Shown in pieces: positions 9,066-18,431 of a DNA stretch of 64,000 nt (positions are counted from its first letter, which is position 1; every line of letters starts with the position of its first letter). Source of the stretch: Sphingomonadaceae bacterium (GTDB lineage: Bacteria; Pseudomonadota; Alphaproteobacteria; Sphingomonadales; Sphingomonadaceae); contig JANYGC010000092.1 of the NCBI GenBank assembly GCA_025359425.1, positions 1-64,000 of the forward strand, given 5' to 3'. Below the pieces are notes generated by a model that was not told where the DNA came from, did not search any database, and saw only the letters and a program-made list of their open reading frames with translations. The translations under genes and the position numbers were made by a program.

Positions 9066-9077
9066 TCGCCCGGTTAA
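9062..9077. promoter_or_regulatory. Candidate operator TTAA-N8-TTAA, site 2
   Basis: TTAATC-GCCC-GGTTAA has the same TTAA-to-TTAA spacing as site 1, with one mismatch between arms. It includes the stop codon of the transporter gene and lies 75 bp upstream of the dehydrogenase start at 9152. Confidence 0.55.
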
Positions 9078-9096
9078 TTCACCTTGGCGCAAACCT

Positions 9097-9108
9097 TGCC
9101 ACGTGGCA
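9097..9108. promoter_or_regulatory. Perfect 12-bp palindrome TGCCACGTGGCA
   Basis: An E-box-like palindrome between operator site 2 and the start of the ACAD10/11-like gene. It may be a second regulator site, but a single copy gives weak support. Confidence 0.25.
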
Positions 9109-9151
9109 GGGAGCGCTGCGAGACTCGACAGTATCAGAAAAGGACTATCCC

Positions 9152-10441
9152 ATGGATTTCGATCCCACCGAACGGCAAGTCTATTGGCGCGACCGCGTCC
9201 GCCAGTTCATCGAGAACCACGTCCGCCCGCGGCAGGGCGACTACAAGGCGCAGGACCAGGCCGGTGAGCGCTGGAAAGTGCTGCCCGTGGTCGAGGAGGA
9301 AAAGGCCCGCGCCAAGGCGCAGGGGATCTGGAACCTGTTCATGCCGCCGCAGGCCGGCCGGACCCACGTGGACGATACGTTCGAATTCGACGGCCCAGGG
9401 TTGACCAACCTCGAATACGCGCTGTGCGCCGAGGAAATGGGCCGCACCGGGTTCGCCAGCGAAGTGTTCAACTGCTCCGCGCCCGATACCGGCAACATGG
9501 AAGTGTTCCACCGTTACGGCACGCGCGACCAGAAGGACCGCTGGCTGGGGCCGCTGATGGAGGGCGAAATCCGTTCGGCCTTCCTGATGACCGAACCCGC
9601 AGTGGCTTCATCGGACGCGACCAACATCGAAACCTCGATCCGGCGCGATGGCGACGAATATGTCATTAACGGCACCAAGTGGTGGTCGTCAGGCGCTGGC
9701 GATCCGCGCTGCAAGATCGCGATTGTCATGGGCAAGACCGATTTTGAGGCCAAGCGCCATGCCCAGCAATCGATGGTGCTGATGGAGCTCGATGCTCCGG
9801 GCGTGGAAATCGTCCGCCACCTGCCGGTGTTCGGTTATGACGATGCGCCGCACGGGCACATGGAAATCAAGCTCAACGATGTCCGCATCCCGGCCAGCAA
9901 CATGCTGCTGGGCGAGGGCCGCGGGTTCGAGATCGCCCAAGGGCGGCTCGGGCCGGGCCGCATCCATCACTGCATGCGCACGATCGGCGTGGCCGAGGAA
10001 GCGATTGCCAAGATGGCCAAGCGGCTCCAGTCGCGGATCGCCTTCGGCAAGGCGGTGTCCGAACAATCGATCTGGGAGCAGCGGCTTGCCCGCGCCCGCA
10101 TCGATATCGAGATGACCCGGCTGCTGTGCCTCAAGGCGGCCGACATGATGGACAAGGTCGGCAACAAGGCCGCTGCGGCTGAAATCGCGATGATCAAGGT
10201 CCAAGCACCGATGATGGCGCTGCGGATCCTCGACGATGCGATCCAGGCGCACGGCGCAGGCGGCGTTTCTGAAGACTTCGGGCTCGCCAAGGCATGGGCA
10301 CATCAGCGCACGCTGCGGATCGCCGATGGTCCCGACGAAGTGCACAACCGCGCCATCGCCCGGATCGAATTCGCCCGTCATTCGCCCAACGCGCCAAAGG
10401 TCGACGGGATGAGCTCGGGCGATATCGGGGTGTCGCGGTAA
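9152..10441 (+). CDS. ACAD10/11-like acyl-CoA dehydrogenase
   Basis: A 429-residue acyl-CoA dehydrogenase with the flavin motif [15 protein letters not shown] near residue 147. Its C-terminal active-site loop reads [19 protein letters not shown]. The ADGPDEVH form, in place of EGT with Glu, is the hallmark of the ACAD10/ACAD11 subfamily, whose members process phosphorylated 4-hydroxyacyl-CoAs rather than simply desaturating. A gene for an APH-like kinase, fused to this domain in eukaryotic ACAD10/11, lies two genes downstream (11752-12825). A 4-hydroxyacyl-CoA route is therefore inferred. No clear ribosome site precedes the ATG. Confidence 0.88.
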   Translation: MDFDPTERQVYWRDRVRQFIENHVRPRQGDYKAQDQAGERWKVLPVVEEEKARAKAQGIWNLFMPPQAGRTHVDDTFEFDGPGLTNLEYALCAEEMGRTGFASEVFNCSAPDTGNMEVFHRYGTRDQKDRWLGPLMEGEIRSAFLMTEPAVASSDATNIETSIRRDGDEYVINGTKWWSSGAGDPRCKIAIVMGKTDFEAKRHAQQSMVLMELDAPGVEIVRHLPVFGYDDAPHGHMEIKLNDVRIPASNMLLGEGRGFEIAQGRLGPGRIHHCMRTIGVAEEAIAKMAKRLQSRIAFGKAVSEQSIWEQRLARARIDIEMTRLLCLKAADMMDKVGNKAAAAEIAMIKVQAPMMALRILDDAIQAHGAGGVSEDFGLAKAWAHQRTLRIADGPDEVHNRAIARIEFARHSPNAPKVDGMSSGDIGVSR

Positions 10442-10447
10442 GGTTGG

Positions 10448-10530
10448 CGTCGTCCCGGGCTCGACCCGGGACCGCTGGCCGCACGGCCGGACTTTGCGGT
10501 CAGCGATCCCGGGTCAAGCCCGGGATGACG
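10448..10530. repeat. 83-bp imperfect inverted repeat
   Basis: Two 33-nt arms (10448-10480 and 10498-10530) match at 29 positions around a 17-nt loop. The core CCCGGGNTNGACCCGGGA is itself palindromic. The element fills most of the gap between the dehydrogenase and the alcohol dehydrogenase genes, and the folded transcript would be a very stable stem. Confidence 0.8.
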
Positions 10531-10556
10531 AATTGTGAATTTGGAGAGTTATAGTC

Positions 10557-11648
10557 ATGAAAGCAGCCGTCCTCGTCCAGGCCCAGCAGCCGCTCGAAAT
10601 CGAGCAGCTGTCGATCAGCAAGCCCGGCCCGCATGAGGTGCTGATCCGCACGGCAGCCTGCGGTCTGTGCCATTCGGACCTGCACTTCATCGAAGGCACG
10701 TATCCTCATGCAATGCCCGCCGTGCCAGGCCACGAAGCCGCCGGGATTGTCGAGGCGGTCGGCAGCGAAGTGCGCACGGTCAAGGTCGGCGATGCGGTGG
10801 TGACCTGCCTTTCGGCGTTTTGCGGCCACTGCGAATTTTGCGTCACGGGCCGCATGGCGCTGTGCCTGGGTGCGGAAACACGGCGCCCGCAGGGTGCCGA
10901 GCCGCGGCTGACCCGCAGCAGCGATGGCAGCCCGGTGGCGCAGATGCTCAACTTGTCGGCCTTTGCCGAAATGATGCTGGTCCACGAGCACGCCTGCGTC
11001 GCGATCAATCCCGACATGCCGCTTGACCGGGCGGCGGTGATCGGCTGCGCGGTGACCACCGGCGCGGGCGCGATTTTCAACGCTTGCAAGCTGACCCCGG
11101 GCGAAACCGTCGTCGTGGTCGGCTGCGGCGGGGTGGGCCTTGCCACGATCAACGCCGCGAAGATTGCCGGTGCCGGACGGATCATCGCGGCCGATCCGGT
11201 GAAGGAAAAGCGCGACCTCGCGATCAAGCTGGGCGCGACCGATGTGGTCGATGCCATGGCGGACGATGCAGCCGCGCAAATCCAGGAGCTGAGCAAAGGC
11301 GGGGTCGATCACGCGATCGAAGCGGTCGGGCGTCCGGCCTCGGCCCAGCTTGCGGTCAGCGCGCTGCGCCGCGGCGGCACGGCGACCATTCTGGGCATGA
11401 TGCCGCTCAATGAAAAGGTTGGCCTGTCGGCAATAGACTTGCTCTCGGGCAAGAAGCTGCAAGGCGCGATCATGGGGATGAACCACTTCCCGGTCGATTT
11501 GCCGCGGCTGGTCGATTTCTACATGCGCGGGCTGCTCGATCTCGATTCGATCATCGCCGAACGCATCCCGCTTGAGGCGATCAACCAGGGGTTCGATAAG
11601 ATGAAGACCGGCGCATCGGCGCGCAGCGTGATCGTGTTTGATAACTAA
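10557..11648 (+). CDS. Zinc-dependent alcohol dehydrogenase, class III type
   Basis: A 363-residue medium-chain dehydrogenase. Catalytic zinc ligands lie in ACGLCHSDLHF and PGHEAAG. The structural-zinc cysteines are in CGHCEFCVTGRMALC. The Rossmann motif VGCGGVGLATINAAK is followed by an Asp (AADPVKEK), indicating NAD. GGAGAG precedes the ATG. It lies between the ACAD10/11-like and kinase genes, so it probably interconverts an alcohol and aldehyde or ketone of the same pathway. Glutathione-formaldehyde activity cannot be excluded, but several residues differ from classical FrmA. Confidence 0.88.
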   Translation: MKAAVLVQAQQPLEIEQLSISKPGPHEVLIRTAACGLCHSDLHFIEGTYPHAMPAVPGHEAAGIVEAVGSEVRTVKVGDAVVTCLSAFCGHCEFCVTGRMALCLGAETRRPQGAEPRLTRSSDGSPVAQMLNLSAFAEMMLVHEHACVAINPDMPLDRAAVIGCAVTTGAGAIFNACKLTPGETVVVVGCGGVGLATINAAKIAGAGRIIAADPVKEKRDLAIKLGATDVVDAMADDAAAQIQELSKGGVDHAIEAVGRPASAQLAVSALRRGGTATILGMMPLNEKVGLSAIDLLSGKKLQGAIMGMNHFPVDLPRLVDFYMRGLLDLDSIIAERIPLEAINQGFDKMKTGASARSVIVFDN

Positions 11649-11656
11649 ATTCAGTT

Positions 11657-11739
11657 CCCCTCCCGCTTGCGGGAGGGGTTAGGGGTGGGCTTGTGCCGCC
11701 CCGTGGCCCACCCCCGGCCCCTCCCGCAAGCGGGAGGGG
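11657..11739. repeat. CCCCTCCCGC fold-back element, full copy
   Basis: Two 34-nt arms (11657-11690, 11706-11739) pair except for three bases around a 15-nt loop. Each arm contains its own 10-bp hairpin (CCCCTCCCGC and GCGGGAGGGG). Related elements lie at 49366-49498 and inside thiC (29592-29625). This copy fills the gap before the kinase gene. Confidence 0.85.
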
Positions 11740-11751
11740 GGAGAAGAACAG

Positions 11752-12825
11752 ATGAGCGAGGCAATCAACGCGGAAGAAGCTTTCGTCGGCACGGTCGAGC
11801 CTGAAGGTGCGGACAAGCTCGACGAAGGCAAGCTCGCTGAATGGATGAGCGCCAATGTGGCGGGCTTCGCCGGGCCGCTGCATCTGACCAAGTTCAAGGG
11901 CGGGCAGTCAAATCCGACTTACAAGATCACTGCACCAAGCGGGAATTACGTGCTGCGCCGCAAGCCGTTCGGGGTGTTGCTGCCATCTGCCCATGCAGTC
12001 GACCGCGAATACAAGGTCCAGGCCGGCTTGCACAAGGCGGGCTTTGCGGTTGCGCCCCAGTACGGCCTGTGCACCGATGATAGCGTGGCCGGATCGTGGT
12101 TCTACGTGATGGGCATGGTCGATGGCCGGACGATCTGGAACGGCGCGATGCCAACCGATGCGCCCGAATATCGGCGCGCCACCTATGAGGCGATGATCGA
12201 TACGCTGGCCGCATTGCACAACACCGATGTCGCCGCCGCAGGGCTCGAAGACTTCGGCAAGCCGGGCAACTATTTCGGCCGTCAGATTGATCGCTGGACC
12301 AAGCAGTACCGGCTCGCTGAAACCGAGACCATCCCCGAGGTCGAGCGACTGATCGAATGGCTGCCTGCGACCATGCCCGAGCAGACCCGCACCAGCGTGG
12401 TCCACGGCGATTACCGGATCGACAACATGATCTATGCCAATGACCGCCCCGAGGTTCTGGCGGTGCTCGACTGGGAACTATCGACGCTGGGCGATCCGCT
12501 CGCCGATCTGACTTACGTGGCGATGGCCTGGGTGACCGAGAATGGCGGGCGTTCCGGGGTGGCCGATCTCGACCGCAACGCGCTGGGCATTCCGGAACTC
12601 GGTGAAATGGTCGAACGCTATTGCGCGGCCACCGGGCGCGATTCAGTGCCCGATATGAACTGGTACTTTGCTTACAACTTCTTCCGCCTGACGGGGATTT
12701 TACAGGGCATCAAAAAGCGCGTGATCGACGGCACCGCGAGCTCATCGCACGCCAAAGAGCAGAGCGAACGGGTCAAGCCACTAGCCGAACGCGCCTGGGA
12801 CTTTGCGGTCAAGGCCGGGGCCTGA
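11752..12825 (+). CDS. APH-family kinase, ACAD10/11 N-terminal-domain type
   Basis: A 357-residue protein-kinase-like phosphotransferase. It has the glycine-poor entry GGQSNPTYKI, the Lys of YVLRRKPFG, the catalytic loop VVHGDYRIDNMIY near residue 220, and the metal segment LDWELSTLGDPLADL. This set is that of the phosphotransferase domain fused to acyl-CoA dehydrogenase in eukaryotic ACAD10/11, and of LvaA in Pseudomonas levulinate use. Aminoglycoside resistance is therefore not expected. The likely role is phosphorylating a 4-hydroxyacyl-CoA for the dehydrogenase encoded at 9152-10441. It ends 3 bp from the convergent protease gene. Confidence 0.88.
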   Translation: MSEAINAEEAFVGTVEPEGADKLDEGKLAEWMSANVAGFAGPLHLTKFKGGQSNPTYKITAPSGNYVLRRKPFGVLLPSAHAVDREYKVQAGLHKAGFAVAPQYGLCTDDSVAGSWFYVMGMVDGRTIWNGAMPTDAPEYRRATYEAMIDTLAALHNTDVAAAGLEDFGKPGNYFGRQIDRWTKQYRLAETETIPEVERLIEWLPATMPEQTRTSVVHGDYRIDNMIYANDRPEVLAVLDWELSTLGDPLADLTYVAMAWVTENGGRSGVADLDRNALGIPELGEMVERYCAATGRDSVPDMNWYFAYNFFRLTGILQGIKKRVIDGTASSSHAKEQSERVKPLAERAWDFAVKAGA

Positions 12826-12828
12826 ACC

Positions 12829-15228
12829 CTAGAATTTTTTGCTCCACGTGAATGCCACGCCCTGATCGTCGGGCGCATTCGCGTAATGGCCCGGGTCAGT
12901 GCGGTAGAACAGGCTGAGCATCGCCGCGCCGGTCCAGAGCTGGCTGCGCCAGGCCAGTTCGGTGTCGATTTCGCGGCCTTGCGGGGCGAGGCTCAGCACC
13001 TGTCGCGCGAAACTCGGCTGGAGGGTTGCATAGCTGTAATCGACCGGCAGGTTGAGCGCGATCCCGCCACTTTCGACCCGCAGCGGCTGCGCAATGCGCA
13101 GGCCGAGCCAGTCGCCGGACTTGAAGACATTGCCGCGCGCCGCATCGATCGACCAGGCCGAGCTGGTCATCCGGCCGCCCGCCGCCACCGATCCGCCGCT
13201 ACGCGGTGAGGTGAAGCCGCTGCGCCACTGCGCATTCAATCGCCAGCCGGGGGCGGGCTGCCATTCGCCATGCGCGTCAAGGAACAGGCTGTCCGCACCG
13301 CTCCGGCCGAACCCATCGGCGAGCCGCGCGCCGAGGATCGAATGCTGCTCGGTCAGCCAGCTCGCGCCGAATGCCAGGTTGAGCTTGCCGAAGCGGCGAT
13401 CCACCGCCACACCGTAGCGATTGGCGCGGTCGTATCGGCGCCGGTCGAGCCCGCTGAGCGACGACCACACCGGCGCGGCGGTGACCGGCGCACCATGCTC
13501 GGCGCTGGCGGAAATGCCCCAGCGCCCGGCCTGATGCCGCCACGCCATCGCGACCACATCGTCCTGGCCGAAGCCCTGATCGTCACCCGGCGCGCGCGCG
13601 ATCAGAAAGGCCGGCTGGCTGTGGCCCTGCAACTGCGCGACCAGCCCATCCGCCCCTTGCGCAAAACCCAAAGCAATCTTGGCGTTCGGCGAGAGCCGGG
13701 CCACGACCTGTCCGGCGAGCACGCGGGCAACCTGCGCGTCGGCCAGCGACAACCGCAGCATGCCCTGCCATGGCAGCCGCTGCGTCCGTCCGGCCGCATC
13801 GACCGAGAAGGCCAGTGAAACCTGGTCGTTGCCGAGCGAAACATGGCGCACCTGGGCGTTTAGCGCCGGTGCCAACTTGGGCGCGATCTGCGCGGTGCGA
13901 ACGCCCGCACCCAGATCGTAAAGGTAGGCGCGCTGGTAGCCGTCGAGGATGATTGCGCTCAAGCCCGTGGCCCGCGTCCCGGCATCCCCCATCGGCGCCG
14001 AAGTGACCACCGTGGTGTCGCCGAGCGGGATCGCCACGGTCGAGCCGGCCAGGCTGGTGGTGCCCTGCGGCGCAAAGGCCTTGGTGATGTTGAGGATGCC
14101 GCGCCCGTAAATCGGGTCGGTGCCCGCCGCGCCACCATCGTTGGCCGAACTCAGCAAGAGGTTGACCACCTGTACTGCGGTCAGGTTGGGAAAGGCCTGG
14201 CGCAGCAGTGCGGCGGCCCCGGCAATCTGCGGGGCGGAAAAGCTGGTGCCCGAAAAGACAAAAGCCGAACGCGAACCGTCGGGGTTGGTCACCACTTTGA
14301 GCACGCCGTTCTCGTAAACGCAGCAGACCCGCTCGCCGCGCGCGGACAAGTAATAGGCGGCTTCGGTCCCGGCCTTGTTGCTGAAGACCGAGATGACATT
14401 GCTGGCATCGACCGATCCGGCAATGATCACGTTGCCGTTACCCGCCGCGCGCAGGCCTGCGGCAAACGGATCGGGGTTGTTCGGATCGATCGCTGCGTCG
14501 GTCGAATCGCCGTCGTTCCCGGCCGAGATAATCACCACCACCCCGTTGGCAGCCGCATTGGCCACCGCATTGCGCAAGGTGGAGTTGGGCGGCGAGCCGC
14601 CGAGCGACAGGTTGATCACCTTGGCCCCAGCCGCGACCGCAGCGTTCACCCCGGCGGCGATGCTATTGTCGGAAAAGGTGCAACCGCTCTTGGGATCGCT
14701 GGCCACTGCAGTCGCGCAGGTGCCGGCCGTATCGCCGCGGAACATCGCGATAGTCGCATCATAGGCGATCCCGACGATCCCGGTGTTGTCGCGCGCTGCA
14801 GCGGCGATCAACGCCACGTTCGTGCCATGGTCGCTGTCGGGATTGGACAATGCCCGGCTACCCGCGACATCGCGCGAGGCCGCGCTGATCCGTCCGGCGA
14901 ATTCGGGACTGCTGGTATCGATCCCGGAATCGACGATGCCGATCGTCACGCCCGCGCCGGTGTTGCCGCCCGCCCAGGCGGTGATGGCGCCGTGCTGGGC
15001 GGGGCCGGTCGAGCGATTGTATTCGCTGGTGATGAACACCGAGCTGGGGGTCGGCGTCGGTGTCGGCGTTGGGGTGGGCGTCGGGGTAGGAACCGGAGTC
15101 GGCGCGGGCACGGGCACCGGCACCGGGGCGCTGCCCACCGACCCGCCACCGCAGCCCGCGACAAGCCCGAATGACAACAGGGCGGCAGCCATGTGCCAGC
15201 GCGCTTCAAGCAGGACAGGTTTTGACAT
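12829..15228 (-). CDS. Subtilisin-like (S8) autotransporter protease with lipoprotein signal
   Basis: A 799-residue protein. The signal ends in LVAGC with Cys26, a lipobox, so lipidation is likely. A Pro-Thr/Pro-Val linker (about 32-62) precedes the S8 domain with Asp in IVDSGID (about 98), His in DSDHGTN (about 128) and Ser in GTSFSAP (about 327). After residue 400 a low-complexity region leads to a C-terminal beta-barrel of autotransporter type ending in Phe. A lipidated subtilisin autotransporter recalls Neisseria NalP. Start alternatives exist at 15261 and at Met13. The ATG at 15228 gives a normal signal peptide. Confidence 0.85.
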   Translation of the reverse strand: MSKPVLLEARWHMAAALLSFGLVAGCGGGSVGSAPVPVPVPAPTPVPTPTPTPTPTPTPTPSSVFITSEYNRSTGPAQHGAITAWAGGNTGAGVTIGIVDSGIDTSSPEFAGRISAASRDVAGSRALSNPDSDHGTNVALIAAAARDNTGIVGIAYDATIAMFRGDTAGTCATAVASDPKSGCTFSDNSIAAGVNAAVAAGAKVINLSLGGSPPNSTLRNAVANAAANGVVVIISAGNDGDSTDAAIDPNNPDPFAAGLRAAGNGNVIIAGSVDASNVISVFSNKAGTEAAYYLSARGERVCCVYENGVLKVVTNPDGSRSAFVFSGTSFSAPQIAGAAALLRQAFPNLTAVQVVNLLLSSANDGGAAGTDPIYGRGILNITKAFAPQGTTSLAGSTVAIPLGDTTVVTSAPMGDAGTRATGLSAIILDGYQRAYLYDLGAGVRTAQIAPKLAPALNAQVRHVSLGNDQVSLAFSVDAAGRTQRLPWQGMLRLSLADAQVARVLAGQVVARLSPNAKIALGFAQGADGLVAQLQGHSQPAFLIARAPGDDQGFGQDDVVAMAWRHQAGRWGISASAEHGAPVTAAPVWSSLSGLDRRRYDRANRYGVAVDRRFGKLNLAFGASWLTEQHSILGARLADGFGRSGADSLFLDAHGEWQPAPGWRLNAQWRSGFTSPRSGGSVAAGGRMTSSAWSIDAARGNVFKSGDWLGLRIAQPLRVESGGIALNLPVDYSYATLQPSFARQVLSLAPQGREIDTELAWRSQLWTGAAMLSLFYRTDPGHYANAPDDQGVAFTWSKKF
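15046..15130. repeat. Low-complexity GTCGG-type tandem tract
   Basis: Degenerate hexamer repeats of the form GGNGTC encode alternating Pro-Thr and Pro-Val in the linker of the protease on the minus strand. Such tracts are prone to length change between strains. Confidence 0.7.
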
Positions 15229-15416
15229 GCGACGGACCCTAATTCCCGGCCCGGCGCGCAAGACGGCGTCGTGGCTGGCTTCCTTTTGCCACGGCTATGC
15301 TTAACGGCATATTTCTTTCACAATAGGCGGCGCGCCCGCTTGCCCGCAGCGATTCCGCGCGATAGGCGCGCAAATCCGCGCTTGAAGTGCGAAATTTTGC
15401 CAGGAGGCCACGTCCG

Positions 15417-16256
15417 ATGTCCGCACAATTGTCCGCCGCGATCGAACAGGCCTGGGAAGCACGCGAATCCGTAACCCCGGGCAGCACCGAAGTGCGCGCC
15501 GCCGTCGAAGCGGCACTGGCCTTGCTCGACAGCGGTCAGGCGCGTGTCGCCGAGCCCGACGGACACGGCGGCTGGCAGGTCAACCAGTGGCTCAAGAAGG
15601 CGGTTCTGCTGTCGTTCCGGCTCAATGACAACGCGGTGATGGATTACGGCTCGGCCGGTGCGCCGTCGTTCGACAAAGTGCCCTTGAAGTTCACCGGCTG
15701 GGACGCAGACCGTTTCCGCGCTGCCGGGATCCGTGCGGTCCCCGGCGCGATTGTCCGGCGCGGCGCGCACATCGGCAAAAACGTGGTGCTGATGCCAAGC
15801 TTCGTGAACATCGGCGCGCACGTCGGTGACGGGACCATGATCGACACCTGGGCCTCGGTCGGCTCTTGCGCGCAAGTCGGCTCGGGCTGCCATATTTCGG
15901 CCGGGGCGGGGATCGGCGGGGTGCTCGAACCGATGCAGGCCAATCCCACGATCATCGGCGACAATTGCTTCATCGGGGCGCGCTCGGAAGTGGTCGAAGG
16001 GGTGATCGTCGGCGAAGGCTGCGTGGTCGCGATGGGGGTGTTCATCACCGCGACCAGCAAGATCGTTTATCGCGCTACCGGCGAAGTCATCACCGGGCAT
16101 ATCCCGCCCTACAGCGTGGTCGTCCCCGGGGCGATGCCGGGCAAGGCGCTCGCCGACGGATCGCCCGGCCCGTCGCTGGCCTGCGCGGTGATCATCAAGT
16201 CGGTCGATGCGCAGACCCGCGCCAAGACTGCGATCAACGAGCTGCTGCGCGACTGA
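15417..16256 (+). CDS. dapD: 2,3,4,5-tetrahydropyridine-2,6-dicarboxylate N-succinyltransferase
   Basis: Succinylates tetrahydrodipicolinate with succinyl-CoA in lysine and diaminopimelate synthesis. The 279-residue product has an N-terminal helical domain followed by left-handed beta-helix hexapeptide repeats ([39 protein letters not shown]) and the [13 protein letters not shown] active-site region. CAGGAGG lies 9 bp upstream of the ATG at 15417, which decides it over an upstream in-frame start at 15387. The final TGA shares one base with the ATG of the next gene. Confidence 0.96.
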   Translation: MSAQLSAAIEQAWEARESVTPGSTEVRAAVEAALALLDSGQARVAEPDGHGGWQVNQWLKKAVLLSFRLNDNAVMDYGSAGAPSFDKVPLKFTGWDADRFRAAGIRAVPGAIVRRGAHIGKNVVLMPSFVNIGAHVGDGTMIDTWASVGSCAQVGSGCHISAGAGIGGVLEPMQANPTIIGDNCFIGARSEVVEGVIVGEGCVVAMGVFITATSKIVYRATGEVITGHIPPYSVVVPGAMPGKALADGSPGPSLACAVIIKSVDAQTRAKTAINELLRD

Positions 16257-17041
16257 TGCGGCTCCGCTCGGCCCTGTTGCTGCCGCTGGTGCTGCTGGTT
16301 GCGCCGGTAGCGGCCCAACCGACGGCCCCGCAGCCGATCCCGGTCGAAGTGGCGCAAGTGGTGACGCGCTACCCGCACGATCCGCGCGCCTTCACCGAAG
16401 GCCTGTTCATCGACCGGGGCGAGCTGTTCGAAAGCACCGGCGAACTGGGGCGCTCTTCGGTCCGGCAGGTCGATCTGGCCAGCGGCAAGGTGCTGAAGTC
16501 GGCCGCAGTCCCGTCGCCGCATTTTGGCGAGGGGATCGCCCCGTGGCAAGGCCAGGTGCTCAGCCTGACTTGGCAAGGCCAGGTCGGGTTTCGCTGGAAC
16601 CGCAAGACTTTCAAAAAGCTCGGCACCTTCCGTTATGAGGGTGAGGGCTGGGCGCTGACCAGCACCGGCAGCGAGCTGGTGATGTCCGATGGCACCGATG
16701 TGCTGCGCTTCATCGATCCGCGAACTTTTACGGTCAAACGCACGCTCAAGGTCACCGTCCAGGGTCAAGCCTTGCGTGCGATCAACGAGCTCGAATGGGT
16801 CGATGGCAAGATCCTCGCCAATGTCTGGCTGACCGACTTTGCGGTGAAGATCGACCCGGTCAGCGGCAAGGTGGTCGGGCTGATCGACTTGTCGCAATTG
16901 CATCGGGCGGCTGGCGCCTACGGACAGAACCAGGTCGCCAACGGAATCGCCTGGGATGCGCGCACGCGAAAGCTCTACTTCACCGGCAAGGAATGGCCGG
17001 CGCTGTTCGAGGTGAAACTGGTTCCGGCGGCTCAGAAATAA
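16256..17041 (+). CDS. Glutaminyl-peptide cyclotransferase, papaya type
   Basis: Forms N-terminal pyroglutamate on peptides. The 261-residue product has a cleavable signal (ending near PVAAQP) and the five-bladed propeller of plant-type glutaminyl cyclases: PHDPRAFTEGLFI, FESTGELGRSSVRQVDL, LTWQGQVGF, INELEWVDGKILANVW and NGIAWD. It is exported to the periplasm. TGATG overlap with dapD implies coupled translation, though no pathway link is evident. Its end overlaps the convergent dipeptidase by 10 bp. Confidence 0.9.
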   Translation: MRLRSALLLPLVLLVAPVAAQPTAPQPIPVEVAQVVTRYPHDPRAFTEGLFIDRGELFESTGELGRSSVRQVDLASGKVLKSAAVPSPHFGEGIAPWQGQVLSLTWQGQVGFRWNRKTFKKLGTFRYEGEGWALTSTGSELVMSDGTDVLRFIDPRTFTVKRTLKVTVQGQALRAINELEWVDGKILANVWLTDFAVKIDPVSGKVVGLIDLSQLHRAAGAYGQNQVANGIAWDARTRKLYFTGKEWPALFEVKLVPAAQK

Positions 17042-18303
17042 ACCGCGTTCTCCAGCGGCGCATCGCCGCGGTGAACATAGGCATAGGCCTCCGCCGCTTT
17101 GAGCACGCGCATCAGGTTGCGGCTGGCGAGCTTTTCGAGAGCGGCTTGGCTCCACCCGCGGCGCGCCAGTTCGGTGAACAGCGCAGGATATTTGGAGACG
17201 TCTTCCAGCCCGGCGATCGTCACTTCAATCCCGTCGATATCGCCGCCGAGTCCGATGTGATCGGCGCCGATCCGCTTGGCGATGTAGTCGATATGGTCGG
17301 CCACGTCGGAGATTGAGCCGCGCGGCATCGGGTGTGTCTTGTCCCAGTCGGCCAGTGCGGCCTTCGCGGCTGCCGGGCTGCCGCGGTTAAGTGCCTTGAA
17401 CCGGGCTTCTGAGGCGTCGCGCTCGGCGCTCCACTGGCGGCCCGCATCGAGAATATAGGCCGGATAGAAGTTGACCATCACGATCCCGCCATTGGCCTTG
17501 ATCGCGTCGAGCGCCTGGTCGGTCACATTGCGCGGGTGCGGGTTGAGCGCGTAGGCGTTCGAGTGGCTGACGATCACCGGCGCGCCGGCCAGCGCCAGAG
17601 TGTCGAGCATCGTCTTTTCCGAGACGTGGGCGAGATCGACCAGCATCCCGAGCCGCTGCATTTCGCGCACCACCTGCTTGCCGTAATCGGTGAGGCCATT
17701 GTGCTCGGGCGCGTCGGTCGCGCTGTCGGCCCAGGCGGTGTTCTTGAAATGCGTCAACGTCATGTACCGCGCGCCGAGCGTGTACATCTGACGCAGCACC
17801 GCGAGGCTCCCGCCGATCGAATGGCCGCCTTCCATGCCGAGCAGCGAGGCGACCTTGTGCTGCTTCCACGCGCCCTCGACGCAAGCCGAATCCGCGCAGA
17901 ACTGCATGTCGGCGGGATAGCGTGCGATCAGCCGCTTCATCACGTCGATCTGCTCGAGCGTGGCTTGGACCGCCTGCTGGTCGGTCAGACTGGCCGACAC
18001 ATAGACCGACCAGAACTGCGCGCCGACGTGGCCCGCGCGCAACCGGGTGAGGTCGGTTTGCATCGCGCCAATTCCCTTGGCAGCGTCGCCGGTGCCGCTG
18101 GTGTCGCGGAAATCGAAGTTCCCGAGCACGTCCTTACGCCGATCGCGCAGCTGTTCGGGGACGTCATTGTGACCGTCCCACACCGGCGCGGCGGCGAGCG
18201 CGGCCAGCGCGACCTGTTCGGGGGTGCGCACGGATTTGGCCGGGAGCGAGGCTGACAGGGCCAGACTGGAGACGGCGGCCAGAGCCAGCAGGTATCGACG
18301 CAT
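17032..18303 (-). CDS. Membrane dipeptidase (peptidase family M19)
   Basis: A zinc dipeptidase of 423 residues with a signal peptide (MRRYLLALAAVSSLALS). The zinc ligands lie in WDGHNDVPEQ (His-x-Asp), GMEGGHSI (Glu), and the downstream His residues of IVSHSNAYAL. The family cleaves dipeptides, often with D-residues in the second position, in the periplasm. The ATG at 18303 is preferred to an upstream start at 18351 because it begins the signal peptide. Confidence 0.92.
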   Translation of the reverse strand: MRRYLLALAAVSSLALSASLPAKSVRTPEQVALAALAAAPVWDGHNDVPEQLRDRRKDVLGNFDFRDTSGTGDAAKGIGAMQTDLTRLRAGHVGAQFWSVYVSASLTDQQAVQATLEQIDVMKRLIARYPADMQFCADSACVEGAWKQHKVASLLGMEGGHSIGGSLAVLRQMYTLGARYMTLTHFKNTAWADSATDAPEHNGLTDYGKQVVREMQRLGMLVDLAHVSEKTMLDTLALAGAPVIVSHSNAYALNPHPRNVTDQALDAIKANGGIVMVNFYPAYILDAGRQWSAERDASEARFKALNRGSPAAAKAALADWDKTHPMPRGSISDVADHIDYIAKRIGADHIGLGGDIDGIEVTIAGLEDVSKYPALFTELARRGWSQAALEKLASRNLMRVLKAAEAYAYVHRGDAPLENAVYF

Positions 18304-18431
18304 CGCAGGGTCCCTCTCGTGCAAATTCCGGTGCAGCCTAGCGGGCCGCACCGGGCAGGTCGAGGTGCTTCGCGGAACCAGCCTTGTCCTCCGCGCGTTA
18401 TGTCAAAGCACACAGCACGGGAGTGACCGAC

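Noticed and set aside
9097..9108. A firm regulator site at TGCCACGTGGCA
   Set aside because: It is a single copy of a short GC-rich palindrome, so it is kept only as a weak feature and not used as a finding.
11752..12825. Aminoglycoside resistance role for the APH-family gene
   Set aside because: The motif set and neighbouring ACAD10/11-like gene point to acyl-CoA metabolism rather than drug inactivation.
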